A DNA stretch of 64,000 nt from CAYMMX01 sp964391675 (GCA_964391675.1 CAYMMX010000001.1:186001-250000), one strand, 5' to 3'; positions 44,951-54,133 are shown, counted from the first letter of the stretch. Numbers and translations are program-made. The notes: a model not told the origin generated them from the letters alone.

Positions 44951-45943
44951 ATGAATAACTTATCAGCATTAGGTAAATATTTAGATCAGCCCAAACTTGT
45001 TAAAAAGTTTTCTAAAGCTATTCCTGCTATACTTATTGGTGGCGGAAGTATTTATGGACTTAGTCATGTTTTAAATACACCGAAAGAAGAGCGGAAAAAA
45101 GAAACAATTAAAACAATTTCTGTGTTATCTACAACAATTATTTCGGCATTAGCAGCTCCAAAAATAACTTCAAAAATTGTTAAATGCCATCACCATCACC
45201 ATATCAAAGTTGATAAACTCGTAGATAATTTTTTACAAAACAATAAAGTTTCTCAAAAAACGAAAGATATCTTAATTAAATCAAAAGATAAAATATTAAA
45301 TTTTAACGAAATAAAAACTATTTTTAAAGAGTTAGAATCCAATCCGAAAGCAAAAGATTTTTTATCAGGCGAAGAAGGATTAATTCCGGATCCTGAAAAT
45401 ATTGATTCAAAGCATATATTTAAAGAAGATGTAAAAAAGCTTTCTATTCTTGGGTTAATTCCCGTATTAGGCGGAATAACAGGTGGAGTTATCGGAGATA
45501 AATTAACCGAAGAAAATTGGAAAGACAGGATTCCAAATAAAATCAAAGAAGGAGCATATCAATATTTGGCAAATATATTTTTATGTAATGTTGGCGCAGG
45601 GTTAGCATTACTGGCAATGGAAAAAGCAAAGATAAAAAACAGAGTATTTAGAGCCTTGGGCATGGTTAGCGGAATTGTTTTAACCGGTGTTGTTTTTGGA
45701 AGCGCAATTGCAAATTTAATAGGTAAAAAGTTTATTGATCCAATGTTAAACCATAAGCATACTCAGGGTAATTTGTATTGCGAAAGAGTACCTGAAGTTA
45801 TTGACATGGGGTTACACATTGATGATATAGCAACAATTGCAGTATTGTCCGGATTAAAATGGATTGAACCGGCATTACCTGTTTTATATTCCGTTTCCGG
45901 ATATAGAGCAGGAATAGGGTACCGTAATAATAATTTAAATTAA
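44951..45943 (+). CDS. Multi-pass membrane protein of unknown function (330 aa)
   Basis: Hydrophobic segments near residues 23-40, 56-70, 155-172, 205-225 and 230-252, plus weaker ones near the end. Between 77 and 80 is KCHHHHHIKVDK, a natural run of five His, likely metal-binding or accidental. The N-terminus LDQPKLVKKFSKAIPAILIGGG is amphipathic. No family recognised. It ends in a Gly-rich YSVSGYRAGIGYRN. An ATTATATCA leader gives no strong ribosome site. Same style as the proteins at 22346 and 50198, so probably lineage-specific. Confidence 0.65.
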   Translation: MNNLSALGKYLDQPKLVKKFSKAIPAILIGGGSIYGLSHVLNTPKEERKKETIKTISVLSTTIISALAAPKITSKIVKCHHHHHIKVDKLVDNFLQNNKVSQKTKDILIKSKDKILNFNEIKTIFKELESNPKAKDFLSGEEGLIPDPENIDSKHIFKEDVKKLSILGLIPVLGGITGGVIGDKLTEENWKDRIPNKIKEGAYQYLANIFLCNVGAGLALLAMEKAKIKNRVFRALGMVSGIVLTGVVFGSAIANLIGKKFIDPMLNHKHTQGNLYCERVPEVIDMGLHIDDIATIAVLSGLKWIEPALPVLYSVSGYRAGIGYRNNNLN

Positions 45944-45970
45944 TAAAAGTAACAATTTAAAATTTTATAC

Positions 45971-45999
45971 TTTACAAAATGTTAGGCATACCGTACAAT
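45971..45999 (+). promoter_or_regulatory. Sigma-70-type promoter
   Basis: TTTACA (45971-45976), 17 bp, TACAAT (45994-45999), leading into the FeoA-like gene. Confidence 0.65.
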
Positions 46000-46024
46000 T
46001 TTGATATTGAAAAGGAGAAATTTT

Positions 46025-46351
46025 ATGATTAGCATTATCCCATTTTCTAAAATGCAAATTAATTCTTCAGGTTTTATTGAAAAAATTGGAGCTAATAGCG
46101 GTGAAAATGCTACTGCTATTCGTCAAAGGTTACTAGGACTTGGATTTCTACCTGGTATGGAAATAAGTTTGTCTCAAAAAAATTATGGTAATTATGTTGC
46201 AAAAATTGGTTCAAATACACGTGTTATCATTAATGAAAAAATTGCAGACTCAATTCTTGTTTCACAAGATAAAATTAATTTATCATCTTCAGTTACAAAG
46301 AAAAAACAAAATTTATTTTCAAAAATAGTAAGTTTTTTTAAAAGCAAATAA
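46025..46351 (+). CDS. FeoA-like SH3-type protein
   Basis: 108 aa from ATG 46025 with AAAAGGAG 9 nt ahead; an upstream ATG at 46001 sits before that site. The FeoA core is RQRLLGLGFLPGMEISLSQKN with a later TRVIINEKIADSILV. FeoA proteins assist the ferrous-iron channel FeoB, but no feoB is adjacent. A basic C-terminal extension (KKKQNLFSKIVSFFKSK) is unlike plain FeoA and could hold it at the membrane. It may serve iron supply for the iron-dependent alcohol dehydrogenase next to it, though this is only context. Confidence 0.75.
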   Translation: MISIIPFSKMQINSSGFIEKIGANSGENATAIRQRLLGLGFLPGMEISLSQKNYGNYVAKIGSNTRVIINEKIADSILVSQDKINLSSSVTKKKQNLFSKIVSFFKSK

Positions 46352-46403
46352 AAAAATTAGAGTTATTTTTATGATAATATTTATTTAAAAAGGATATTAT
46401 ACT

Positions 46404-47558
46404 ATGAATAATTTTGAATTTTATTGTCCGACAAGAATAGTTTTTGGTAAAGGTTCTATATCGAAACTATCGGAATTTATTGATAAGAATAAAAAAGTTT
46501 TAATGATATATGGCGGCGGCTCTATCAAAAAAAATGGTGTTTATGATCAGGTTAAAGCAGCATTAAAAGATTATAAAATTATTGAATTTTCAGGAATAGA
46601 ACCCAATCCGACATATGAAACATGTATGAAAGCAGTTGAAATCGTAAAAAATGAAAACATAGATTTTCTTCTTGCAGTAGGCGGCGGATCAACTTTAGAT
46701 GGAACTAAATTTATTGCAGCAGCTTCTAAATACGAAGGCGAAGAACCTTATGATTTGGCTTCAAAAGAATTACCTTTTAACGAGGCTTTGCCTTTAGGTT
46801 CAGTTATGACACTTCCTGCAACAGGTTCAGAGATGAATTGTGCTGCTGTAATTTCACGCAAAAGCACTCAAGAAAAATTCGCACTTCGAAATCCTAATAT
46901 ATTCCCACAATTTTCAATAGTTGACCCAGAAACAACCTTTAGTTTGCCTATTGAACAAGTTAGAAACGGTATTGTAGATACTTTTGTACATGTAATGGAA
47001 TTATATGCAACTTATGACGTTAATACACCGCTTCAAGACTCTTGGGCACTAGGTTTAATTAATACATTAATTTGCGAAGCTCCTAAAGTTTTAACTAACA
47101 ATACCGATTACGATGCAAAAGCTAATATATGTTGGTGTGCAACTTGCGGTTTAAACTATTGGCTTTCGGTCGGTGCGATTCAAGACTGGTCAACACATAG
47201 AATAGGCCACGAATTAACAGCTTTTTACGGACTTGCTCACGGGCAAAGTTTAGCTATTGTTCTTCCTCGTCTTTGGAATGAAAGAATTAAAGAAAAGTCC
47301 GAAAAACTTGCAAAACTTGCAAGAGAAGTTTACAACTGTTCAGAATCAGATGATATAAAAGCTTCCGAGTGTGCAATTAAAAAAACTGAAGAATTTTTTA
47401 ATTCTATAGGTATGAAAACAAAACTTTCAGATTACGGTATAAACTCAACAGAAGCTGCAGAGAAAATTAGAGAAAGATTTGAAAAAAGAGGCACATTATT
47501 AGGTGAAGATTTAAAAGTTACACCCAATATGACTTATAATATACTAAAGAATTGTTAA
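46404..47558 (+). CDS. Iron-containing alcohol dehydrogenase
   Basis: 384 aa. NAD(P)-binding GGGSIKKNGVYDQV and GGGSTLDGTKFIAA, with the GGGS loop. Metal ligands are an Asp and a His in DTFVHVMELY, plus His in HRIGHELTAFYGLAHG. The family reduces aldehydes (butanol dehydrogenase/YqhD type). In a fermenter it could regenerate NAD(P)+ by making alcohols. There is an AAAGGAT ribosome site. Substrate and NADH/NADPH preference cannot be fixed. Confidence 0.92.
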   Translation: MNNFEFYCPTRIVFGKGSISKLSEFIDKNKKVLMIYGGGSIKKNGVYDQVKAALKDYKIIEFSGIEPNPTYETCMKAVEIVKNENIDFLLAVGGGSTLDGTKFIAAASKYEGEEPYDLASKELPFNEALPLGSVMTLPATGSEMNCAAVISRKSTQEKFALRNPNIFPQFSIVDPETTFSLPIEQVRNGIVDTFVHVMELYATYDVNTPLQDSWALGLINTLICEAPKVLTNNTDYDAKANICWCATCGLNYWLSVGAIQDWSTHRIGHELTAFYGLAHGQSLAIVLPRLWNERIKEKSEKLAKLAREVYNCSESDDIKASECAIKKTEEFFNSIGMKTKLSDYGINSTEAAEKIRERFEKRGTLLGEDLKVTPNMTYNILKNC

Positions 47559-47689
47559 GAAAAGTAAATTCCTTAAATCCTTTTACCACAATGCTTTTGA
47601 ACAATTTTTATAATAAAAATAACATTTAATAGCAATAATTTAAAAAAATATTTGTTCATGATTATAGGTAGCAAATAGGAGTGTTTATC

Positions 47690-48073
47690 ATGGTTAATGC
47701 AGTATCAAATGTTTCTGCTAACAATAATCTGAAAGCAACAGATAAGGTTTCTCAAGAAAAATTATACAGCCCAGGCGCTTATAGTATGAATCCTATATAT
47801 CAAACTCAAGCATACGGATATAAGAAAAAAGGTAGTTTCTTAGGATTTTTATTTAAAATCGGACTAACAGCTGCAGCCATTGGCGGAGTTGCTGCCTTTG
47901 CAAGAAAAAGACCTTCTTTTAAAGATTTTCCTGTAGATGCAAAACCTGAAAAGTTAGTTGAGCAAGCTAAATATTATTTTGCAAAACTTGGTGATTTCGT
48001 AAACAAAAAAGTTATTGATAAAATTATTGATAAATTACCAAAAAAAGTTGCTGATGCAACACCAAAAGAATAA
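47690..48073 (+). CDS. Small membrane-anchored protein of unknown function
   Basis: 127 aa from ATG 47690, with AGGAG 9 nt ahead; GTG 47681 lies too near that site. The N-terminal 45 residues are polar and Asn/Ser-rich. One transmembrane helix follows (FLGFLFKIGLTAAAIGGVAAFA, about 53-73), and the C-terminal part is amphipathic, Lys/Asp-rich (DFVNKKVIDKIIDKLPKKVA). It may be an inner-membrane adaptor or a structural protein. No family recognised. A strong terminator follows at 48084. Confidence 0.6.
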   Translation: MVNAVSNVSANNNLKATDKVSQEKLYSPGAYSMNPIYQTQAYGYKKKGSFLGFLFKIGLTAAAIGGVAAFARKRPSFKDFPVDAKPEKLVEQAKYYFAKLGDFVNKKVIDKIIDKLPKKVADATPKE

Positions 48074-48083
48074 TAAATTTAAA

Positions 48084-48123
48084 AATAACAGGCGCGACAT
48101 AAATGTCGCGCCTGTTATTTTTT
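48084..48123. terminator. Bidirectional terminator
   Basis: AATAACAGGCGCGACAT (48084-48100), loop AA, exact complement (48103-48119), followed by T-rich sequence. It lies between two converging genes and also carries A's on its left, so it works for both. Confidence 0.85.
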
Positions 48124-48139
48124 GTTTTATATAGAATAT

Positions 48140-49432
48140 CTATTTATCTAATTCATTTTTATAATTTTCATTTTTTGGACAAACCTTAATATTCGGAACA
48201 TCGTTTACATATTTTTTATTTATTAATTCATCCGGTAAAAATTGCTGATATTGCTCAGGATTTACATGTGAATAAACATAATCAACGCCAAATCCGTATT
48301 TTGAAGCATCTTTATAATGAGCATCCCTTAAATGTATTGGTGGGGGATAATCCAATCCTTTTTCTATATCATATAATGCTGAATCAATAGCACAAATTGC
48401 AGCGTTAGACTTAGGAGCTTTAGCTATATAAATTACTGCTTGTGCAAGCGGGATTCTACCTTCCGGCAAACCAAGTAATTCAACTGCTTTGTATGCATTA
48501 ACAGCAACATTCAAAGCATTTATATCAGCATTGCCAACATCTTCTGAAGCTGTTACTATTAATCTTCTTGCAATAAATCTCGGATCTTCACCTGCTGCTA
48601 TCATTTTCGCAAGATAATAAATTGCGGCATGGGCATCAGAACCCCGAAGGCTTTTTTGAAAAGCTGAAGCACAATCATAATGCTCTTGTTTTGAATATCT
48701 TACATTTCTTCTTTGAGAAATTTGTTCTAAAATTTCTACTGTTAAATTTCTTTGATTATTATCAAAATTACTTGCGAAATAAGCATTTTCAACTAAATTA
48801 AGTGCGGCTCTTGCATCACCTCTTGAATGATTTATTATAAATTTAATTATATCATTATTCAGATTAATTTTTTGGTAATTTTGCTCAAGATAATTAAATC
48901 CTTTTTTAATGATACTTTCTATGCTTTCATCATTTAGTTCATTTAACCTTATAACCTGAACTCTTGATAAAAGTGCAGGAATAACCTGAAAAGAAGGGTT
49001 TTCGGTAGTAGAACCTATCAAAAAAATTGTTCCGTTTTCTAGATGAGGTAAAAGTGCATCTTGCTGGGTTTTTGAATATCTATGAATTTCGTCGATAAAC
49101 AAAATTGTTTTTATACCGCTTCTTAAAGACATCTTAGCAGTTTCAACCGCGTCTTTGATGTCTTTTACACCTGAAGTTACCGCAGAAATTTCTATAAACT
49201 GAGAGTTTGTTTGAGTAGCAATTAATCTTGCTAACGTTGTTTTTCCACAACCGGGAGTTCCCCACAAAATAAGAGAAAAAAGCCTGTTTGTCTTAAGCAA
49301 ATTAAGCAAAGGGCTATTTTCAGATATAACATTGCTTTGCCCCAAAAACTCATCTAACGTTTTTGGTCTTAAAAGCTCTGCTAGCGGTACCTGTTTATTT
49401 TGATTTTCTAAGTCTGTAAATAAATTCACCAT
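48140..49432 (-). CDS. rarA: Replication-associated recombination protein RarA (MgsA)
   Basis: 430 aa from ATG 49432, where the conserved start MVNLFTDLENQ begins; a frame to 49474 adds 14 unrelated residues. AAA+ motifs: Walker A GTPGCGKTTL (about 58), Walker B LFIDEIHR, sensor region GSTTENPSF. The C-terminal tetramerisation domain includes ALNLVENAYFAS and SLRGSDAHAAIYYLAKM. RarA acts at stalled forks with SSB. No ribosome site is obvious at this start, which leaves some uncertainty. Confidence 0.93.
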   Translation of the reverse strand: MVNLFTDLENQNKQVPLAELLRPKTLDEFLGQSNVISENSPLLNLLKTNRLFSLILWGTPGCGKTTLARLIATQTNSQFIEISAVTSGVKDIKDAVETAKMSLRSGIKTILFIDEIHRYSKTQQDALLPHLENGTIFLIGSTTENPSFQVIPALLSRVQVIRLNELNDESIESIIKKGFNYLEQNYQKINLNNDIIKFIINHSRGDARAALNLVENAYFASNFDNNQRNLTVEILEQISQRRNVRYSKQEHYDCASAFQKSLRGSDAHAAIYYLAKMIAAGEDPRFIARRLIVTASEDVGNADINALNVAVNAYKAVELLGLPEGRIPLAQAVIYIAKAPKSNAAICAIDSALYDIEKGLDYPPPIHLRDAHYKDASKYGFGVDYVYSHVNPEQYQQFLPDELINKKYVNDVPNIKVCPKNENYKNELDK

Positions 49433-49544
49433 AGTAAAATTGTAGCATATAATGCTTTTTTCATTTGTAAACATTCGTAAAAAACCATGAAAAAACAGGC
49501 AATAAAAAAGCTTGACGTTGTTTTAGAGTTTAGAAAGGTTGTGT

Positions 49545-50198
49545 ATGACAATAAATACCCCTATAACTAGAATAGATAACCAAAATAAAGGTGTAATTCC
49601 AACGGCTACTTCCAGAAGAAAGGAAAACAAAAGTCATGCTGAAGTACCATCATTTGGTGCAAAATCTATTATTTTAGATGATAATGGCATAATAGCTAAA
49701 GCTATCAAGTGGATTGGTGAAAATTGTTCATCACCAGAAAATAGGCTTATTCTAGGTGCCACAGCACTAGCCTCTCAACCATTCATTGATTATAACAATA
49801 AAGATGTTGATGAAAAAACAAGAGAAATATCACGTTCAAGAACTATAGCTAAAATAATTGCAGGAACAACTACAGGTTTTCTTGTACGTAAAGGTTGTAT
49901 TAAATTAATTGATTTTTGTACCGAAACAGATCCTAATGTAATTAAAAAAATAAAGGGTTCATTTAAAAAGAAATTAGCAACGTCTTTAATTCCAGATAAT
50001 TTTTCTTTTGCTGATTCTATTTCATTAAAAAGGAACTTAAGAAATCATAAGAATTCTTTAGGGACATGCCTATCGTTAATTGTAATGTTGGTTACAAATT
50101 TTGCAATTGATGTTCCACTTACAAAGTTTTTAACTAATTTATTTATTAGTAAATCGGATAAAAATAAGAATCAAGAATCTAATAAGGGAGGTATATAA
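49545..50198 (+). CDS. Membrane-associated protein of unknown function with a PSFGAK motif
   Basis: 217 aa from ATG 49545 (GAAAGG 6 nt ahead). The first 40 residues are polar and carry VPSFGAK (about 33-39). Two or three hydrophobic stretches follow, near 61-75, 105-120 and 167-185 (TCLSLIVMLVTNFAIDVPL). The tail is charged and Lys/Asn-rich. No known domain. Its stop overlaps the start of the next membrane-protein gene by one base, so the two are translated together. Confidence 0.6.
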   Translation: MTINTPITRIDNQNKGVIPTATSRRKENKSHAEVPSFGAKSIILDDNGIIAKAIKWIGENCSSPENRLILGATALASQPFIDYNNKDVDEKTREISRSRTIAKIIAGTTTGFLVRKGCIKLIDFCTETDPNVIKKIKGSFKKKLATSLIPDNFSFADSISLKRNLRNHKNSLGTCLSLIVMLVTNFAIDVPLTKFLTNLFISKSDKNKNQESNKGGI

Positions 50199-50857
50199 TG
50201 GATATACTTTCTTTAATGAAAAACTTTTCTAATTTTACATATAAACATCTTACTAAAAGCCCGGGAACAATGTTGTTAATTACAGGAACTGTAGGTTGGT
50301 TTTTATCTGCACTTGCTCAATTAACCGCAGTTACTATCAACAATAAAATACCCAAAGAACAGAAAAAGTTTTTAATCCCCCAAGAATCTTTTGATGCAGC
50401 AATTAATATTGCTTCATTTTATCTTATTACTAGAAAATTTACAAAAGTTGGTGAAAATTTAGTAAAATCTGGCAAATTAATTACACCAGCAATTAAAAAT
50501 TTTATTAATAGTGAAGCTGTTTCAAAACTAGGCTCAAAGGGTTTTGATATAACAAGTGACAAACTGGTTAATTTTACAAAAAATCCGAAACTTCAAAATG
50601 AATATTATAAATTAGCTGACGGTGTTAGCTTTATCTCCAGTGTAGTTGGTGCAATTATATCTTGTAATTTAGTTACTCCTTTTTTAAGAAATAAGGCTGC
50701 TTCATATTTTCAGTATAGAGAAATTGGCAAGGATAAAATAAAAAAAGAAACTGAAAATACTAATCAAACTATAACTACTGTAATTCCTCCACAGAATAAA
50801 CCAACTATAGATAACTATAGAGCAAAAACTATGAATAGTGGTTCGATGAAAATTTAG
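50198..50857 (+). CDS. Multi-pass membrane protein of unknown function (219 aa)
   Basis: ATG overlaps the previous stop (TAATG), GGGAGG is 6-7 nt upstream. Membrane segments near residues 24-45 (TMLLITGTVGWFLSALAQL), 68-82 (DAAINIASFYLIT) and 147-165 (GVSFISSVVGAIISCNLVTPF). The C-terminal 45 residues are polar, Thr/Asn-rich. The IPQESFDAAINIASFYLITRKF segment resembles in pattern RYPLVTFYVITGSELFEKAF of the Trp-operon protein at 22346. That likeness is weak and seen by eye only. Function unknown. Confidence 0.6.
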   Translation: MDILSLMKNFSNFTYKHLTKSPGTMLLITGTVGWFLSALAQLTAVTINNKIPKEQKKFLIPQESFDAAINIASFYLITRKFTKVGENLVKSGKLITPAIKNFINSEAVSKLGSKGFDITSDKLVNFTKNPKLQNEYYKLADGVSFISSVVGAIISCNLVTPFLRNKAASYFQYREIGKDKIKKETENTNQTITTVIPPQNKPTIDNYRAKTMNSGSMKI

Positions 50858-50864
50858 TTTTTCC

Positions 50865-51956
50865 CTAGAAAATACTATCTATTATACCTCCGCCTAATAA
50901 AATGTCTCCATCATAAAATACTACTGATTGCCCTTTTGTCAATGATTTTTGGGGATAAATAAAATTTACTTCTATTGTATCATTAATTGGCCTAATAGTT
51001 GCTTCGGTAGGGATTTGCGCTGAGCGTACTTTAGCTGTAACTTTTATTTCTTTATCTATATTTTCAACTGAAACCCAATTAAGTTGAGTTGCTATAAGCC
51101 CATTATTAAAAGTATCATCGACCTCGCCAACTATAACTTCATTTTTTTCTTTGTTTAAATCAAGCACATAAAGAGGATTTGTATGAGCAATGCCAATACC
51201 TTTTCTTTGACCTATTGTGTAATTCCAAATACCCTCATGCGTACCTAAAACTTTTCCTGATTTGTCTATAATATTTCCCCCTTTAGGTTTAACTTCCAAG
51301 AGTTCGTTGTAATCTCCTGAATAGAAATCCTGACTATCCGGTTTATCATAAACCTTTAAACCATGTTTTTTTGCAATTTCTCTTATTTCATCTTTTTCAA
51401 ATTTTCCTAAAGGCATTATTATATTTTTAAGCTGGTCTTGGCGAAGTTTATATAAAAAATAACTTTGATCTTTTTTGGTATTAATACCTTTTTTTAATAT
51501 GTACCTGTTTTTTTTCTCATCAAACTCTACTCTTGAATAATGTCCTGTAGCAAATTTATCAAATTCAAGTCCCGATTTCTTAGCTAAAAAGGGCAATACA
51601 TCAAATTTTATAAGGCTATTGCAACGAATACATGGGTTTGGCGTTCTGCCTGATAAATATTCTTTTTTAAAATTATCTAATACAATTTGTTCATACTCTT
51701 TTGAGCAATCGAAAACATAAAAAGGGATATTTAAACTTTGTGCAAGTTTTCTTGCTTCTTCTATATCTTCCTTTTCATTTGGTCCATAGCAAGAATCTTT
51801 ACAGGTATTTGTTTTGACAGAAGGAGCAAGTCTTTCGTGTTTTTCGTCACTCCAAATTTTCATGATTGTTCCGATAACTTCATGACCTTGTTCTTTCAAT
51901 AACAGTGCTGTTACAGAGGAATCTACACCGCCTGACATTCCAACTAATATTTTCAT
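50865..51956 (-). CDS. mnmA: tRNA-specific 2-thiouridylase MnmA
   Basis: 363 aa. PP-loop GMSGGVDSSVTALLL (about 5-19), first catalytic Cys in NPCIRCN (about 112-118), LKKGINTKKDQSYFLYKL, second Cys region altered: the usual C near 200 appears as KPDSQDFYSGDYN (FYSGD in place of FC..D). It thiolates U34 of tRNA-Lys, -Glu and -Gln using sulfur relayed from a cysteine desulfurase. The missing second Cys resembles MnmA forms that use a persulfide on a single Cys or a [4Fe-4S] cluster; here the CIRC motif could bind iron-sulfur. Confidence 0.9.
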   Translation of the reverse strand: MKILVGMSGGVDSSVTALLLKEQGHEVIGTIMKIWSDEKHERLAPSVKTNTCKDSCYGPNEKEDIEEARKLAQSLNIPFYVFDCSKEYEQIVLDNFKKEYLSGRTPNPCIRCNSLIKFDVLPFLAKKSGLEFDKFATGHYSRVEFDEKKNRYILKKGINTKKDQSYFLYKLRQDQLKNIIMPLGKFEKDEIREIAKKHGLKVYDKPDSQDFYSGDYNELLEVKPKGGNIIDKSGKVLGTHEGIWNYTIGQRKGIGIAHTNPLYVLDLNKEKNEVIVGEVDDTFNNGLIATQLNWVSVENIDKEIKVTAKVRSAQIPTEATIRPINDTIEVNFIYPQKSLTKGQSVVFYDGDILLGGGIIDSIF

Positions 51957-52040
51957 TTTTTCCTTACTGATTTACTTTTATTTAGCATAAAATCTGTGTT
52001 TAAAAGTTTTTTATAAAACCCTCATCCTAGAATAAGTTTA

Positions 52041-52241
52041 TTAACCTCCGCCAAAAAAACTTACTATTTCTAATACATCATTTTCTGCTATAGAAGTTTT
52101 TAAATAATCTTCTTTTTGGACAATTTCTTTATTTTTTTCAACAACAAACATTGTTCCACTCACTCCTCTTTCAATTAACATCTCTGCAACATTTGAAGAA
52201 CTATCGAGCTTTACATTTTCACCATTAATTATCAAATTCAT
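52041..52241 (-). CDS. thiS: Sulfur carrier protein ThiS
   Basis: 66 aa from ATG 52241; a frame to 52268 adds nine residues. Ubiquitin-like fold beginning MNLIINGENVKL and ending IVSFFGGG with the C-terminal Gly-Gly that becomes a thiocarboxylate. It donates sulfur to the thiamine thiazole or to a related path. No thiF, thiG or thiamine enzymes are in the window. It is downstream of the orphan LuxR-type regulator by 55 bp and could be cotranscribed. Confidence 0.88.
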   Translation of the reverse strand: MNLIINGENVKLDSSSNVAEMLIERGVSGTMFVVEKNKEIVQKEDYLKTSIAENDVLEIVSFFGGG

Positions 52242-52296
52242 AAAATTGCCTTTATAACATTTTAGCAATTAAAATTTTAGCATGGATAGAAGAAAA

Positions 52297-52533
52297 TTAA
52301 AATATGCCTTTTCTTACAGCTTTGACTGCGGCTTGCACCCTATCATCAACAGACATTTTTTGTAAAATTGAACAAACATGAGCTTTTGCGGTATGTACAC
52401 TTATAGATAGTACTTCTGCAATTTCAGTATTACTTTTACCCATTACTATAAGCTTTAATACTTCATATTCTCTTTCTGTGAGGGGTTTCCCATACTTATC
52501 ACTAAATACAAAAGCATCTTCTTCCTTTTTCAT
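52297..52533 (-). CDS. Stand-alone LuxR-type helix-turn-helix regulator
   Basis: 78 aa. Consists only of a GerE/LuxR DNA-binding domain: LTEREYEVLKLIVMGKSNTEIAE (split) and SISVHTAKAHVCSILQKM, ending VDDRVQAAVKAVRKGIF. It has no receiver or ligand domain. Its sequence is close to the output domain of the NarL-type regulator at 63092 (TKAHVANILQKLEVEDRLQAAIKAL), so it may bind a similar site and compete with it. A ribosome site GGAGAAA precedes the ATG. Confidence 0.85.
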   Translation of the reverse strand: MKKEEDAFVFSDKYGKPLTEREYEVLKLIVMGKSNTEIAEVLSISVHTAKAHVCSILQKMSVDDRVQAAVKAVRKGIF

Positions 52534-52705
52534 TTTTTCTCCGAAACACTATCTCTTAATAAAAAACTGGTTCTTTTTTTATTATTATAATATATTTTTT
52601 GACAAAAAAGCTAATGTATTTTCCGTTTTACTATATTTTTTTAAACATGCAGTATTTTAAAAACCTGCGACTGCTTTAATAATAGAGCTTTATCTATATA
52701 AAACT

Positions 52706-53983
52706 TTACTTTACATAATTATCAATAATTCTCATAGGAGCTCTTGTAATCACAAGAGCATTATCACTAATATCTTTTGTAACCACTGTTCCTGCTCCTA
52801 CGCTGGTTTTATTCCCTATTTCAACAGGAGCAACCAGAACCGAATTTGAACCTATACTGGCACCGTCATTTATTATTGTTTTGCTTTTTTCTTTTGTAAA
52901 ATGATTATAATTGGCAGTGATAGTTCCCGCTCCAACATTTACACCAATTCCTATTTCGCTATCGCCAATATATGTTAAATGGCATGCATTGGTATTAGAT
53001 GCTATTTTTGATTTTTTTACTTCAACAAAATTACCTATTTTAACCTCATCACCCAATTCAACATCTCCTCTGATATGAGCAAATGGGCCTATAAAACATT
53101 TATCCCCGATTTTATTTTTTCCTGTAATGTATGTTCCCGGAAAAATTATTGTATCTGCACCAATTTCAGTATCCGGTGAAATCCATGTAGATTCAGGATC
53201 AACTATAGTAACACCATTTTCCATATGTTTATTTATAGTTTTTTTATTTAACATTTTTATTGCTTCTGCTAAGTCAATTTTTGAATTAATTCCAAAAATT
53301 TCTTCATTCTTTGCTAAAGTATACGCATTTATATTTAATCCGCATTTAGCGCCCCATGAAATTATATCCGTCAAATAATATTCTCCCTGAGCATTGTTGC
53401 TTGTTAATTGTGAAAACGCAGGTTTAATTTTCTGCCAATTAAGAATATAAATTCCTGCATTAACTTCTTTAATTTTTTTCTGTGCAGGACTTGCATCTTT
53501 TTCTTCCACAATAGCCGCCAACTGTTCACCGTTTCTAACAATTCTTCCATAATTTGTAGGATCAGCAAAAATTGCGCTCATAACGGTTAAATCAGAATTT
53601 ATAGTTTTATGAAATTCTATGAAATTTTTTAATGTGTCTTCTGTTATTAAAGGAGTATCTCCACACAAAATAATTACTTCACCGTCAAAATTTTCCAATT
53701 GAGGACAAACCATACTTACTGCATGACCTGTTCCAAGTTGAGGAGATTGTAATATTGTTGATGCATTATTGTAGTTTTCTGTAACATATTTATTAACAGA
53801 TTCTGCTTGATGTCCTACAATGACAAATGATTTTTCTATCATATTTGTTTTATTTACAGATTCAAGAACATAACCCAGTAAAGCTTTACCAAAAATTTCG
53901 TGTAAAACTTTTGGTTTTTCCGACTTCATTCTCGTCCCTTTTCCGGCCGCCAATATTACTGCATTTATATTTTTAGTCATCAT
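52706..53983 (-). CDS. glmU: Bifunctional GlmU (N-acetylglucosamine-1-phosphate uridyltransferase/acetyltransferase)
   Basis: 425 aa, somewhat shorter than the usual 450-460. The N-terminal nucleotidyltransferase has ILAAGKGTRMKSEKPKVLHEI. The C-terminal left-handed beta-helix has hexapeptide repeats and the acetyltransferase site HLTYIGDSEIG. The conserved block VGAGTITANYNHFTKEKSKT follows, with NYNH in place of NYDG. It ends soon after the helix (APMRIIDNYVK), which explains the short length. It makes UDP-GlcNAc for peptidoglycan and lipid A. Two ATGs stand in a row with AGGAG ahead; the second (53980) has the better spacing. Confidence 0.92.
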   Translation of the reverse strand: MMTKNINAVILAAGKGTRMKSEKPKVLHEIFGKALLGYVLESVNKTNMIEKSFVIVGHQAESVNKYVTENYNNASTILQSPQLGTGHAVSMVCPQLENFDGEVIILCGDTPLITEDTLKNFIEFHKTINSDLTVMSAIFADPTNYGRIVRNGEQLAAIVEEKDASPAQKKIKEVNAGIYILNWQKIKPAFSQLTSNNAQGEYYLTDIISWGAKCGLNINAYTLAKNEEIFGINSKIDLAEAIKMLNKKTINKHMENGVTIVDPESTWISPDTEIGADTIIFPGTYITGKNKIGDKCFIGPFAHIRGDVELGDEVKIGNFVEVKKSKIASNTNACHLTYIGDSEIGIGVNVGAGTITANYNHFTKEKSKTIINDGASIGSNSVLVAPVEIGNKTSVGAGTVVTKDISDNALVITRAPMRIIDNYVK

Positions 53984-54133
53984 TCATACTCCTTTTTTTT
54001 AATTATAGCTAAAATGAAACTAAGGTACAAGTTGAAAATATTTTATTACTTTTATCGCTATATCAAATAATCCTTGTGAGCATTGAGAAATAAATTTTTT
54101 AGTAGTAAAATAATTTCCATAAACGGGGTATTT

